A stretch of 64,000 nucleotides of DNA from Streptomyces globisporus (GTDB taxonomy: Bacteria > Actinomycetota > Actinomycetes > Streptomycetales > Streptomycetaceae), in the NCBI GenBank assembly GCA_014649555.1, contig BMTG01000018.1:1-64000 (forward strand). The letters run 5' to 3'. Shown piece after piece: positions 16,059 through 24,938 of the stretch; within the stretch, counting starts at the first letter, position 1; each line of letters opens with the position of its first letter. A program made the translations under genes and the position numbers. The notes below the pieces were generated by a model, which saw nothing but the letters and a program-made list of their open reading frames with translations, was not told where the DNA came from and did no database searches.

Positions 16059-18435
16059 ACCAGACGGCCGTACCGGGACCGCCGCCGCAGTCGGCGTCCG
16101 GCGCCACGGCCGGGCTCTCCAGCCACAGCCGGCCCCCGTGCCGTTCCACGATCCGCTTGACCACGGCGAGGCCGACGCCCGAACCGCCGCCCCGCTCGTC
16201 GCGGCGGTGCAGCCGGCGGAACAGCTGAAGGACGTCCTCCTGCTGCACGGGCGGGATCCCGATGCCGTTGTCCCGGACGACGAGAGCCGTCACCGTACCC
16301 CCGTCCGCCCCGCCCTCCTCGGGAGCCCGGCCGGGCGCGGCGACCCGTACCGCCTCCACCCACACGCGCCGCTCCCCCGCACCCTCGTCCGCCGCGTACT
16401 TGGCCGCGTTCACGAGCAGGTTCTCCAGCACCTCCCGCAGCCGCTCCCGGTCCGCCCGCAGCCGGGGCAGGGCTGCCGGGCGCACCAGCGTCACCCCCTG
16501 CTCGGCCAGCCGGCCCCCGGCCACCACGAGCGCGTCGTCCAGCACCTCGTCCACCGACAAGGCCTCCCGCTCCAGGCCCACCTGCCCCAGGCGCGAGAAG
16601 TGCAGCAGCGAGTCCAGCAGCCCGTCCATGCGCTCCGCGAGCCGCCGCACGGTGGTCAGCCGGCGCAGGGACGTCGCGTCCAGTACGGTCCCGGCGTCCT
16701 CGACGATGAACGCGGCGGCGTTGGAGATCCCCCGCAGCGGCTCCTTGAGGTCGTGCGCCGCCGCGTGCGCGAACGAGTCCAGGTCCTCGTTCGTCCGGGC
16801 CAGCTCCGTGTTCCGCGCCTCCAGCGCCACGACCTGGCGGGTCAGCAGCCCCGACACCTCCCGCCACAGCTCACCGGCGACCGCCCGCTGGGCCGGACTC
16901 CACGGCGCGCTCCGCCCCCGTACGGTCGCCCGGTAGACCGCCGCCGAACCGCGCGGGGTCAGCCGCTCACCCCCGGGCCCCGTACGCACCGGCCGGGACG
17001 GGTCGGCGGCCCACTCCCGGGGCGCGGGCTGCTCACGACGCCACCAGGCCAGCAGGTCACCGTCCCGGTTGAACGGGAGGAGCAGCAGGCCGGCCGGGAT
17101 CCCCTCCGCCTCGGCCTCCTCCGGTTCCAGGCCCAGCACTTCGGGCAGCCGGTCGCTGCTCCACACCCCGCCGACGGAGCCGTCCTGCGCGAGCCGGGCC
17201 GGCAGGCCGGGCAGCGCGTCCGGCAGCGGCGCACCCGCCGTCAGCGTCTCCGTACCCCGCAGCAGCACCGCCCCGTCCGCGTCGAGCAGTTCGACAAGGC
17301 CACTCCCGGGGCGCATCCAGTCCTCCGGCGCCCCGGAGGTCAGCCGGGCCAGCACGGAGGCGAGCGCCCGTCGGCTCCGGGCCAGCTCGTCCGCCTCCTC
17401 GCGCCCGGCGACGGCCGCCAGTTGCAGGGACAACGCGATCCCGAAGAACTCGCACGCCGCCCGCACCTCGGGCGACAGCCGCCTCGGCTCGTCGCCGTGA
17501 CAGGCGATCAGCCCCCACAAATCCCCTTCGTGCAAGAGCGATACGGACATGGACGAGGCCACCCCGATATTGCGCAGGTACTCCAGGTGGTAGCCGGAGA
17601 CCGTCCGCAGCACGGACGCGGAGAGGTCCAGCGGCTCACCCGTGTCCGCCCGCCGCTCGGGCACGAGCCCCGCCGTGCGGTCGTCCACATCGCCGATGAC
17701 CCGGATCCAGTTGCGGGCGTAGAGGCGGCGGGCCTGCGGCGGGATGTCACTGGCCGGGAACCACAGGTCCAGCCAGGGTTCGCGCCCCTCGCTGCGGTCC
17801 TCCGCGATCACCTGTCCTGGCCCGTCCCGGCCGTCGAAGCGGTACGCCACCACCCGGTCGTAGCCGGTGAGCGTCCGGATCTCCCGGACGGCGGCCGCAC
17901 AGCACTCGGTGACGTCGGTCGCCCCCTGGAGCTTCTGCAGGGCGCGCCGCACCCGGGGGTAGAAGTTCTGGAACACGAACGGCCCGCCCTCGGCCCGGGG
18001 TTCGAACTCCAGGACCAGCAGATCCCCGTTCCGGTGCACGGTCACGTCGAACAGCCGGGGCCCGCCCTCACCCTCCAGGGTCAGCGGCAGCACTCCGGAG
18101 GACGCGGGCCCCTCCTGCGGGGCGGCCGCACCGGAGTCCGTCACGGCCTCCGCGCTCTCCCGGGCCTGCGCCCACTGCTCGTCACCGATCAGCTCGGTGA
18201 CCGGCCGGCCCAGCAGCTCCCCGGCCGCCCGGCCCAGCACCTCGGCCGCGTTCTCGCTGACGGTGTCCACGGCGGCGTCGTCCCACCGCGCGGCGATCAG
18301 CGCCCCGTACGACTGGACACCGCCGAGCAGATGGATCGGCTCGCGCACACACTGCGACAGGTCGAATTCCTGGCTGACCCCGGCCTCGGCCGCGACCGCC
18401 CTGGGAGTGAGCCACCCTTGCACGTCGTCCGGCAC
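16024..18435 (-). CDS. Bacteriophytochrome sensor histidine kinase
   Basis: This 803-residue protein has the PAS-GAF-PHY photosensory core plus a histidine kinase. Cys29, in DLSQCVREPIH, is where bacteriophytochromes bind biliverdin. The GAF domain keeps FPASDIPPQAR and YHLEYLRNIGVASSMSVSLL, including the pigment-contacting Asp, His and Tyr. The PHY tongue has a PRGS motif. The kinase has HDLKEPLR (His561), an N-box (ENLLVNAAKY), DNGIGIP and GSGVGLAVVKRI. All chromophore and kinase residues expected for a working red/far-red sensor are present. The GTG start has a GGAG about 10 nt upstream; an in-frame start further up is less likely. Confidence 0.92.
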   Translation of the reverse strand: MPDDVQGWLTPRAVAAEAGVSQEFDLSQCVREPIHLLGGVQSYGALIAARWDDAAVDTVSENAAEVLGRAAGELLGRPVTELIGDEQWAQARESAEAVTDSGAAAPQEGPASSGVLPLTLEGEGGPRLFDVTVHRNGDLLVLEFEPRAEGGPFVFQNFYPRVRRALQKLQGATDVTECCAAAVREIRTLTGYDRVVAYRFDGRDGPGQVIAEDRSEGREPWLDLWFPASDIPPQARRLYARNWIRVIGDVDDRTAGLVPERRADTGEPLDLSASVLRTVSGYHLEYLRNIGVASSMSVSLLHEGDLWGLIACHGDEPRRLSPEVRAACEFFGIALSLQLAAVAGREEADELARSRRALASVLARLTSGAPEDWMRPGSGLVELLDADGAVLLRGTETLTAGAPLPDALPGLPARLAQDGSVGGVWSSDRLPEVLGLEPEEAEAEGIPAGLLLLPFNRDGDLLAWWRREQPAPREWAADPSRPVRTGPGGERLTPRGSAAVYRATVRGRSAPWSPAQRAVAGELWREVSGLLTRQVVALEARNTELARTNEDLDSFAHAAAHDLKEPLRGISNAAAFIVEDAGTVLDATSLRRLTTVRRLAERMDGLLDSLLHFSRLGQVGLEREALSVDEVLDDALVVAGGRLAEQGVTLVRPAALPRLRADRERLREVLENLLVNAAKYAADEGAGERRVWVEAVRVAAPGRAPEEGGADGGTVTALVVRDNGIGIPPVQQEDVLQLFRRLHRRDERGGGSGVGLAVVKRIVERHGGRLWLESPAVAPDADCGGGPGTAVWFTLEEPPEARP

Positions 18436-18601
18436 CGTCTCTGCTCCGTCCCTCGGCTGCGCCCTTCTCCTTCCTACCCTGGTGGTCGCACCAGGTGTAG
18501 GCCACCTCTCGCCGGGCACTCGAAGGCCAGCGGAAACACCGAGGAAGCACCGAGGAAGCACCGCAAGAATAGGCGAGGCGACCTTCGCGAAAGGAGCCAC
18601 A

Positions 18602-18955
18602 ATGAGCGACTCCCTGTGGGGCTACCAGCCGTCGAGCGGTCACACCGCGGGCGTCGATCTGACCGGCTATTCGGTCGAGGCGACCGACGGCAGTATCGGA
18701 AAGGTCGACAAGTATTCCGACGAGGTGGGCTCGGCCTATCTGCTCGTCGACATCGGGGTATGGATCTTCGGCAAGGACGTCCTGCTGCCGGCCGGCACGG
18801 TGAAGCGCATCGACACGGAGGACCGGAAGGTCTACGTCGACCTCACCAAGGAACAGGTCAAGGACTCCCCGGAGTTCGACCGCCACCAGCAGACCGAGGA
18901 TCCGGCCTACCACGAGCAGCTGTCCGCGTACTACACCGCGTACCGCATCCTGTGA
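18602..18955 (+). CDS. PRC-barrel domain protein
   Basis: This 117-residue protein has a PRC-barrel (DLTGYSVEATDGSIGKVD and VYVDLTKEQVKDSPEF). Such small proteins are common and often stress-linked in actinobacteria; no partner can be named. An AAAGGAG ribosome binding site fixes the ATG. It diverges from the phytochrome gene with 166 bp between starts. Confidence 0.88.
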   Translation: MSDSLWGYQPSSGHTAGVDLTGYSVEATDGSIGKVDKYSDEVGSAYLLVDIGVWIFGKDVLLPAGTVKRIDTEDRKVYVDLTKEQVKDSPEFDRHQQTEDPAYHEQLSAYYTAYRIL

Positions 18956-18983
18956 CGGAGACGCGCGTACGGCCCTGAGCGGC

Positions 18984-19018
18984 GGCGGGCCCGGCCCCGA
19001 GGAGGGGTCGGCCCCGCC
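18984..19018 (+). terminator. Hairpin terminator after the PRC-barrel gene
   Basis: A 15-bp stem with two mismatches (GGCGGGCCCGGCCCC with GGGGTCGGCCCCGCC) and a 5-nt loop lies 28 nt after the stop. No U-tract follows, as is common in Streptomyces. Confidence 0.55.
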
Positions 19019-19046
19019 GTCTCCCGTGTGGGCAGGGACCCCACCC

Positions 19047-19062
19047 CTGGGAGCGCTCTCAA
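19047..19062. promoter_or_regulatory. LacI-family operator (glucan regulon), copy 1
   Basis: CTGGGAGCGCTCTCAA shares the GAGCGCTC core with the two other copies at 23286 and 23450. A possible -10 (TAGGCT, 19082-19087) follows, so the operator covers the -35 position of the regulator gene. This implies autoregulation. It also resembles the CebR site TGGGAGCGCTCCCA. Confidence 0.7.
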
Positions 19063-19196
19063 CGCTGTCGGCGCCCGGCGCTAGGCTGTAGGCGATCCGG
19101 CGACGACACCGAGCACGCACCACGCACACGTACGCGCAGACGCAGACGTACGCACCGGCCCGCGTGTCGCCGCCCCGTCGACAAGGAGCGACCGCC

Positions 19197-20240
19197 TTGC
19201 CCGAGCAGTCCCCCGGGTCCCGGCCCACCCTGGAAGCCGTCGCGGCACGCGCGGGGGTGTCGCGGGCCACCGCCTCGCGGGTCGTCAACGGGGGCGACGG
19301 CGTCCGCAAGCCGCTCGTGGACAAGGTGCTCAAGGCCGTCGAGGAGCTGGGCTACATCCCGAACCACGCGGCGCGGACCCTCGTCACGCGGCGCACCGGG
19401 GCGGTGGCCGTGGTCATCGCGGAGCCGGAGACCCGGTTCTTCTCGGACCCCTTCTTCTCCCAGCAGATCCGGGGCATAAGCAAGGAGCTCACCGCCCACG
19501 ACACCCAGCTCGTCCTGCTGCTGGTGGAGGGGCCCGGGGACTTCGACCGGATCGCCCGGTATCTGGCCGGCGGGCATGTCGACGGGGCCCTCGCGTTCTC
19601 GCTGCACACCGACGACCCGGTGCCCGCGATCACCCGGCGGGCGGGCATTCCCGCGGTGTACGGCGGGCGGCCCAGCTGGACCGCCGACCCGGGCGACCAG
19701 GCCGTCCCGTACGTGGACGCGGACAACCGGGGCGGGGCGCGGCTGGCCGTCCAGTATCTGCGGGACCTGGGTCGCCGGCGTATCGCGCACATCGCCGGGC
19801 CGGCCGACCAGACCTCCGCGATGGACCGGCTGGACGGCTACCGGGACGTGCTGCTGGACGTGGACCCGACGCTCGTCGCCGACGGGGCGTTCACCGTGGA
19901 GAGCGGGGCCCGGGCGATGGCGGAGCTGCTGGAGAGGCGGCCCGACCTGGACGCGGTGTTCGTCGCCAACGACCTGATGGCCTCGGGCGCGCTGCGGGTC
20001 CTGCGCGAGCGGGGGATCTCCGTGCCGGAGCAGGTGGCGCTGGTGGGGTTCGACGACATGGACTCGGTGGCCTCGGAGACCGATCCGCCGCTGACGACCG
20101 TCGGCCAGGAGATCGAGGGGCAGGGGCGGCTGATGGCCCGCCTGCTGCTGCGCGCCCTGGACCGGGAGCGTACGGGCAGCGGGGACGTCCCGGAGTCGGT
20201 GATCACCCCGGTCACGCTGGTACGGCGGGCCTCCGCCTGA
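19197..20240 (+). CDS. LacI family regulator of the glucan locus
   Basis: This 347-residue repressor has a LacI helix-turn-helix (TLEAVAARAGVSRATASRVVNG, about residues 11-32 by position) and the hinge GYIPNHAARTL. A periplasmic-binding-type sugar domain follows (LVGFDDMDSVASETDPPLTTV). The TTG start is chosen because AAGGAG lies 8 nt before it; a GTG at 19164 lacks such a site. By its three matching operators it probably represses the GH81 gene, the ABC-GH1 operon and itself, released by a glucan oligosaccharide. It resembles CebR. Confidence 0.9.
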   Translation: MPEQSPGSRPTLEAVAARAGVSRATASRVVNGGDGVRKPLVDKVLKAVEELGYIPNHAARTLVTRRTGAVAVVIAEPETRFFSDPFFSQQIRGISKELTAHDTQLVLLLVEGPGDFDRIARYLAGGHVDGALAFSLHTDDPVPAITRRAGIPAVYGGRPSWTADPGDQAVPYVDADNRGGARLAVQYLRDLGRRRIAHIAGPADQTSAMDRLDGYRDVLLDVDPTLVADGAFTVESGARAMAELLERRPDLDAVFVANDLMASGALRVLRERGISVPEQVALVGFDDMDSVASETDPPLTTVGQEIEGQGRLMARLLLRALDRERTGSGDVPESVITPVTLVRRASA

Positions 20241-20393
20241 AGCAGGTCCGGCCCCGCGCAGCCGTACGGCGGGCCTCCGCCCGAAGCGAGGCCGCCCCGG
20301 GGTCCGGCCCCGCGCACGCGTACGGCGGGCCCCCACCCGAAGCTGGTCCGGCCCCGCGCGAACGTACGGCGGGCCTCCGCCTGAGGAACCGGA
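20220..20393 (+). repeat. Degenerate tandem copies of the regulator 3' end
   Basis: The sequence GTACGGCGGGCC recurs at 20220, 20264, 20320 and 20364, spaced 44, 56 and 44 bp, each followed by a variant of TCCGCC and a CCGGCCCCGCGC block. The first copy is the last codons of the LacI gene; the rest are noncoding duplicates. They fill most of the gap to the GH81 gene. Confidence 0.75.
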
Positions 20394-20414
20394 GACCCGC
20401 CGCGCTCTACGTCA

Positions 20415-20441
20415 CCGCTGCCGGTCGTCGACCGGCAGCGG
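20415..20441 (-). terminator. Terminator of the GH81 gene
   Basis: A perfect 12-bp stem (CCGCTGCCGGTC and GACCGGCAGCGG) with a 3-nt loop ends directly at the GH81 stop codon. It may also act on transcripts from the LacI gene. Confidence 0.7.
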
Positions 20442-23267
20442 TCACTGGTACGGAATCCGCAGCACCGCCGCGTCCGTGCCGGTCTGCACCTGGGACGTGC
20501 CGTTGCCGAGCGCGTTCCAGATCTCCAGCCGGACCGTGCCGTTCTTCAGCTCGCCCAGGCTGCCGGTGGTCGCCTGCGCGCCGACCGCCTGCGTGTACTC
20601 CTCCCACCCGGCGACCGGATCGGTCGCGAAGTAGCGGAAGGTCTCGATGCGGTCGAACGTGCCGTCGCCGGTCAGGTCGTAGCTGACCCGGACCTGCGGG
20701 GCGAGCCCGACCTTCGTGCCCGCGTCCACCCGGAGGCGGAACGCGGTGGCGGCCCCGGCGGTGACCTTGCCGTTGACCTTCTTCACCTCGTAGACGGTCG
20801 GGCGGTACGGGGTGCCGTCCCGGTTGACGCCGTCGGCCGAGGCGATGGTGTCCGCGCCCGCCGGGTCGGTGGTGGCGGTGGTGAGGACGCCGCCGGTCTT
20901 GAGGCGGAAGGTGTTCCCGTTGCCCGGCTCCCCGGGCTCCTCCGGGTCCGGGTCGCTGCCGCCGGGACCGGTGCTCGTGGCCGTCGAACGGGCGGGCACG
21001 GACAGGGTCTTGCCGTCGGAGAAGGTCACCGTACGGGCGGTGGAGCCGTGGTTGTGCGCGGTGTAGGTGCGCGTCCCGTTCTTCGAGAAGACGGCGGAGG
21101 TCGGGATGTCGCCGCTGACCGTCATGTCGGGGGCGCCCACCGCCGCGAGGGTGTTGATCCAGTGGTAGGTGTGCGCCTTGGACTCACCCTGCTCGGGGGT
21201 GTAGTTCCCGTTCACCCCGTCCCACTTGGCCTTGGCGGACGCCGGGTCGGAGAGCGACTCGAACTCCCAGAGCAGGTCGCGCCACTCCTGGGCGGGCCCG
21301 CCGTTCTCGCGCTCCATCTCGGCGATGTTCCGCTTGATGGCGGCCTTCTCGCGGGCGAGGTGGAGCGAACCACCGGTCACCGGGAGGACGTTGATGCCGT
21401 GGATCTCCTCCGGGTTGGCGGTCCACCAGGTGGAGTACGCGCCGCCGCTGCCCCAGACCATGCCGACCGTGTCGTGGCCGAAGGAGGCGGGGAAGACCTG
21501 CTGCGAGGCGTCGAACCAGTACTGGGTGATCGCCTCGGACTCGGTCGTCAGCAGGTAGCTGCCGAGGTCGCGCAGCGCGTTGTCACCGGTGGCCGAGCCG
21601 AAGAGCACCAGGGCGGCGCTCAGGTTGATCGACTCCGACGAGGACTCCTGGTTGTTGCCCGCCGCGAAGCCCTGGTGGCCGGAGGCCCAGCTGTGGCCCG
21701 CGTACACGTCGAAGCCGCGCAGGAAGGGGTAGGCGGAGTCGGTGCGGCTGGCGTTGGCGGTGTCCCGGATCAGGTGCTTGATCATCGTGCCCCAGGCCGA
21801 GTCGGCGACCCAGGCCTGGTCGTACTGGGCGATGATCGCCGCCGCGTAGACGTAGTAGCTGTAGTGGAAGTGGTGGTCGTTGAGCTCGGTGTCGCTGCCG
21901 TACGAGGCCGGGTAGCCGGTGAGGGTCTTCCAGTCCTTGTCGTAGCTGAACTCACTGGCCCCGCCCGCCGTGAACCACTCCTGGAGCCGGCCCTTCATCA
22001 GGCCGAGGAGCTTGTCGCGGGTGGCGGTCTGGCCGATCTGGTCGGCGACGGGCACCAGCTGGGCGAGGCGGCCGAGCGCCTTGCCGGTCCAGTAGGTGTC
22101 GGTGGCCCCGGAGAACGGGTCGGAGGCGTTGGCCACCTCGTTGAGATAGCCGGTCAGCCGGGCCTTGTCGACGCCGCTGGAGGCGGGCAGCGCGGGCACG
22201 ACGCCGTTGTTCTTCTGGCTGGTGGTGAAGGTGGCGGACTCGCGCACCTTCATCGTGCCGCGCGGCGAGACGTACGTGTACGGGGTCAGCGCGTCGGAGG
22301 TGTGCAGCCACTGGTGGCGGTAGAGGGCCTGGAGCGTGCCGCGCTCGGTGCCCTCCTTGGCCTCGGTGGTCAGGCTGTAGGTGGCCCGTACGTTGCCGCC
22401 GGTGGTCTGCCAGGCCACCTGGGAGCCGGTGACGAAGCTGAAGGCGTACGTGCGGTAGGTGGCGAGCGCGTCCGTGGAGGGCAGCACGGCGAGCGAGAAG
22501 TAGTCCTTGGAGCCGAGGCCCGCGGTGATCGTGGAACCGGAGATGTTCCAGTCGCTGCCGGTCGGCGCGAAGAGCGCGTAGTGGTGCCCGGCGACGGTGA
22601 TGCCGAGGACGTTGCCCTGGTCGGAGAAGACGGTGGGCGCGGAGGCGGTCGTGATGCGGGCGTCGCCGCCGGAGCCCTTGGCGTACACGAAGGGCATGCC
22701 GTGGCCGATGGTGGCCCGGAAGGTGCGGGAGCCGTCGGCCCAGTAGGGCGTGACGGTCCAGTCGGACCAGGCGTCGGCCTTGGTGTCGGGTGAGTTCAGC
22801 CCGGAGAGCCCGACGGTGAGGTCGGCCTTGTGGGCGTACTCGTACTGGCGGCCGTCGCCGACGATCGCGGGCGTGGTCGGATAGCCGACCTCCAGGCCGG
22901 AGGCCTTGGCCTGGTACGTGAGCGGGTGACCGTACATGGGGGTGCTGTACGGGTTGTCGCCGTAGCGCTGGAAGGCCAGCGAGGACCACCAGTCGTTGGT
23001 CGGGACCGGCTTGGACCGGGCGGCGGTGGTGAGCTTCGGGGTGACGGGCGCCCCGGTGTTGGTGGTCGGCCCCTGGGTGCCGGCCGGGCGCGCGTCGGTG
23101 TAGCTGCCGGCTCCGGCGGGGATGGTGGCGGCGGCAGCGGGGGAAGCGGCGGGACCCAGGCCCACGGCGGCCACGGCGATCGCGAGGAGCGTCGCGGCCG
23201 CGGGTCTGGGGGTGACTCGGGAAACGAGTCCGGAGAGGGAGGTCAGCACGAGCAGCACCTCGATCAT
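20442..23267 (-). CDS. Secreted endo-beta-1,3-glucanase, GH81, with C-terminal binding-type domain
   Basis: This 941-residue protein has a signal peptide (to about residue 45) and a GH81 catalytic region (about 70-740) with TNDWWSSL, NDHHFHYSYY and NNQESSSESINL; the last two hold the catalytic acid residues of GH81. A Pro/Glu/Gly linker (SDPDPEEPGEPGNG) leads to a 150-residue C-terminal beta-rich domain that looks like a glucan-binding module, perhaps CBM56. It should cut laminarin or fungal cell-wall glucan outside the cell, feeding the ABC importer and GH1 enzyme encoded divergently. An operator lies between its promoter and start. Confidence 0.9.
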   Translation of the reverse strand: MIEVLLVLTSLSGLVSRVTPRPAAATLLAIAVAAVGLGPAASPAAAATIPAGAGSYTDARPAGTQGPTTNTGAPVTPKLTTAARSKPVPTNDWWSSLAFQRYGDNPYSTPMYGHPLTYQAKASGLEVGYPTTPAIVGDGRQYEYAHKADLTVGLSGLNSPDTKADAWSDWTVTPYWADGSRTFRATIGHGMPFVYAKGSGGDARITTASAPTVFSDQGNVLGITVAGHHYALFAPTGSDWNISGSTITAGLGSKDYFSLAVLPSTDALATYRTYAFSFVTGSQVAWQTTGGNVRATYSLTTEAKEGTERGTLQALYRHQWLHTSDALTPYTYVSPRGTMKVRESATFTTSQKNNGVVPALPASSGVDKARLTGYLNEVANASDPFSGATDTYWTGKALGRLAQLVPVADQIGQTATRDKLLGLMKGRLQEWFTAGGASEFSYDKDWKTLTGYPASYGSDTELNDHHFHYSYYVYAAAIIAQYDQAWVADSAWGTMIKHLIRDTANASRTDSAYPFLRGFDVYAGHSWASGHQGFAAGNNQESSSESINLSAALVLFGSATGDNALRDLGSYLLTTESEAITQYWFDASQQVFPASFGHDTVGMVWGSGGAYSTWWTANPEEIHGINVLPVTGGSLHLAREKAAIKRNIAEMERENGGPAQEWRDLLWEFESLSDPASAKAKWDGVNGNYTPEQGESKAHTYHWINTLAAVGAPDMTVSGDIPTSAVFSKNGTRTYTAHNHGSTARTVTFSDGKTLSVPARSTATSTGPGGSDPDPEEPGEPGNGNTFRLKTGGVLTTATTDPAGADTIASADGVNRDGTPYRPTVYEVKKVNGKVTAGAATAFRLRVDAGTKVGLAPQVRVSYDLTGDGTFDRIETFRYFATDPVAGWEEYTQAVGAQATTGSLGELKNGTVRLEIWNALGNGTSQVQTGTDAAVLRIPYQ

Positions 23268-23285
23268 GGGGGGCGAAGAGCGCGT

Positions 23286-23301
23286 TCGAGAGCGCTCTCA
23301 A
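23286..23301. promoter_or_regulatory. LacI-family operator (glucan regulon), copy 2
   Basis: TCGAGAGCGCTCTCAA lies 19 bp before the GH81 start and just downstream of its promoter, a roadblock position. The 12-bp core GAGAGCGCTCTC is a perfect palindrome. Confidence 0.75.
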
Positions 23302-23310
23302 GTGCCAAGG

Positions 23311-23340
23311 AACGTAAAACTCCTGAAACGTGAGTGTCAA
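23311..23340 (-). promoter_or_regulatory. Promoter of the GH81 gene
   Basis: On the minus strand TTGACA (23335-23340) and TACGTT (23311-23316) are 18 bp apart, a good sigma-70-type promoter. Transcription would start just before the operator. Confidence 0.6.
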
Positions 23341-23449
23341 GAGAACGCACACAGACGGCAGTTGGGCGGACGTCTGATGTAACCCCAAGCTGTTATGCGT
23401 TCGAGTCTTGACGGGGCGGAGGTGGTGGGAGACGCTCCAGACGCAGGTT

Positions 23450-23465
23450 TTGAGAGCGCTCTCAA
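23450..23465. promoter_or_regulatory. LacI-family operator (glucan regulon), copy 3
   Basis: TTGAGAGCGCTCTCAA is a perfect 16-bp palindrome 38 bp before the binding-protein start. A TTGACG at 23408 could be the -35 of the promoter it controls; the -10 is unclear. Confidence 0.8.
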
Positions 23466-23502
23466 GGCGCTCGGTTCATCCCGAAGCCAAGGGAGGCTTC
23501 CC

Positions 23503-24807
23503 ATGCCCATCGCCCGAGCCGCCAAGAGAGCCACCGCCCGCCTCGGCGCGGTCGTCCTCGCCGGGGCCCTCCTCGCCGCCTGTGGATCCAGCGACTCGTC
23601 GGACTCCTCCGACAGCGCGGGCGGGAAGGTCACGCTCAACGTCGACCTCTTCGGGTCCTTCGGCTTCAAGGAGGCCGGGCTCTACGAGGAGTACCAGAAG
23701 CTCAACCCGAACATCACGATCAAGCAGAGCGACACCCAGGACGAGGCGGACTACTGGAAGTCGCTCCAGACCCGGCTCGCGGGCGGCGGCGGCCTGGCGG
23801 ACGTGCAGGGCGTGGAGGTGGGCCGGATCGCGTCGGTCACCCAGCAGCAGTCCGACAAGTTCCAGGATCTGAAGGAGTTCGGGGCCGACAAGCTCAAGGG
23901 CGAGTTCGCCGAGGCCAAGTGGTCGGCGGCGACCACCAAGGACGGCAAGATCCTCGGCCTCGGCACGGACGTCGGCCCCGAGGCGATGTGCTACCGCACG
24001 GACCTGTTCAAGCAGGCCGGGCTGCCCACGGACCGCGAGGAGCTCGCGAAGAAGTGGGCCACGTGGGACGGCTACCTGGAGCTGGGCAAGGAGTACAAGA
24101 AGAAGGCCCCCGCCAAGAGCGCCTGGCTGGACAGCGTCGGCTCGCTCTACGGGATCATGATCGGCCAGGAGAAGGAGCGTTACTACGACGCCTCCGGCGA
24201 GCTGATCTACGACAAGAACCCGGCGGTCAAGGAGGCCTGGGACACCTCCGTGGAGGCGGCCGAGGCGGGTCTGAGCGCCAAGCTCGACCAGTGGTCCCCG
24301 CAGTGGAACCAGGCGTTCTCGGCCGGTTCGTTCGCCACGATCCCGTGCCCGGCCTGGATGCTCGGCTACGTCAAGGGCCAGGCCGGCGACGCGGGCAAGG
24401 GCAAGTGGGACATCGCCAAGCTGCCCGGTGGCGCGGGCAACTGGGGCGGCTCGTACCTCTCCATCCCGCGTGCGGCCAAGCACAAGGAGGAGGCGTACAA
24501 GCTGATCGAGTGGCTGACCGCCCCCGAGCAGCAGGCGAAGGTCTTCCAGAAGCAGGGCAACTTCCCGTCCTCGACGGGCGCCATCGAGACGATCGCGGGC
24601 GCGAAGGACGAGTACTTCTCGGGTGCGCCGATCGGCCAGATCTTCGGTGACGCGGCGAAGGAGTCCCCGGTCCAGGTGCTGGGTGTGCACGACCAGAACG
24701 TGATGCAGCAGATCACGAACGCGCTGAGCGAGGTCGAGCGCAAGGGTGTGTCGTCGGACAAGGCGTGGGGGACGGCGAAGAAGGGCGTGGACAACGTGAT
24801 CGGCTGA
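23503..24807 (+). CDS. ABC sugar transporter substrate-binding lipoprotein
   Basis: This 434-residue protein has a basic start, a hydrophobic core and a lipobox ending LLAAC, then a Ser/Asp-rich linker, so it is lipid-anchored outside the membrane. The rest is a family 1 (CUT1) solute-binding protein, with LAGGGGLADVQGVEVGR and a late ADKAWGTAKKGVDNVIG-like tail (residues at the C-terminus). GGGAGG precedes the ATG. First gene of the importer operon; the ligand is probably a beta-glucan oligosaccharide, inferred from GH81 and GH1 nearby. It resembles CebE of the cellobiose system. Confidence 0.9.
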   Translation: MPIARAAKRATARLGAVVLAGALLAACGSSDSSDSSDSAGGKVTLNVDLFGSFGFKEAGLYEEYQKLNPNITIKQSDTQDEADYWKSLQTRLAGGGGLADVQGVEVGRIASVTQQQSDKFQDLKEFGADKLKGEFAEAKWSAATTKDGKILGLGTDVGPEAMCYRTDLFKQAGLPTDREELAKKWATWDGYLELGKEYKKKAPAKSAWLDSVGSLYGIMIGQEKERYYDASGELIYDKNPAVKEAWDTSVEAAEAGLSAKLDQWSPQWNQAFSAGSFATIPCPAWMLGYVKGQAGDAGKGKWDIAKLPGGAGNWGGSYLSIPRAAKHKEEAYKLIEWLTAPEQQAKVFQKQGNFPSSTGAIETIAGAKDEYFSGAPIGQIFGDAAKESPVQVLGVHDQNVMQQITNALSEVERKGVSSDKAWGTAKKGVDNVIG

Positions 24808-24938
24808 CGCCGGCACGCTGCGCTCCTCCCCCTCCTGCCTGGGGCCGGTCCACCGGTACGCACCACGGTGGCCCGGCCCCACCCCCGTACCCCTCCACGT
24901 AACGCGTATCTCCGCCCCCGATCCCGAAGGGCCGCACC

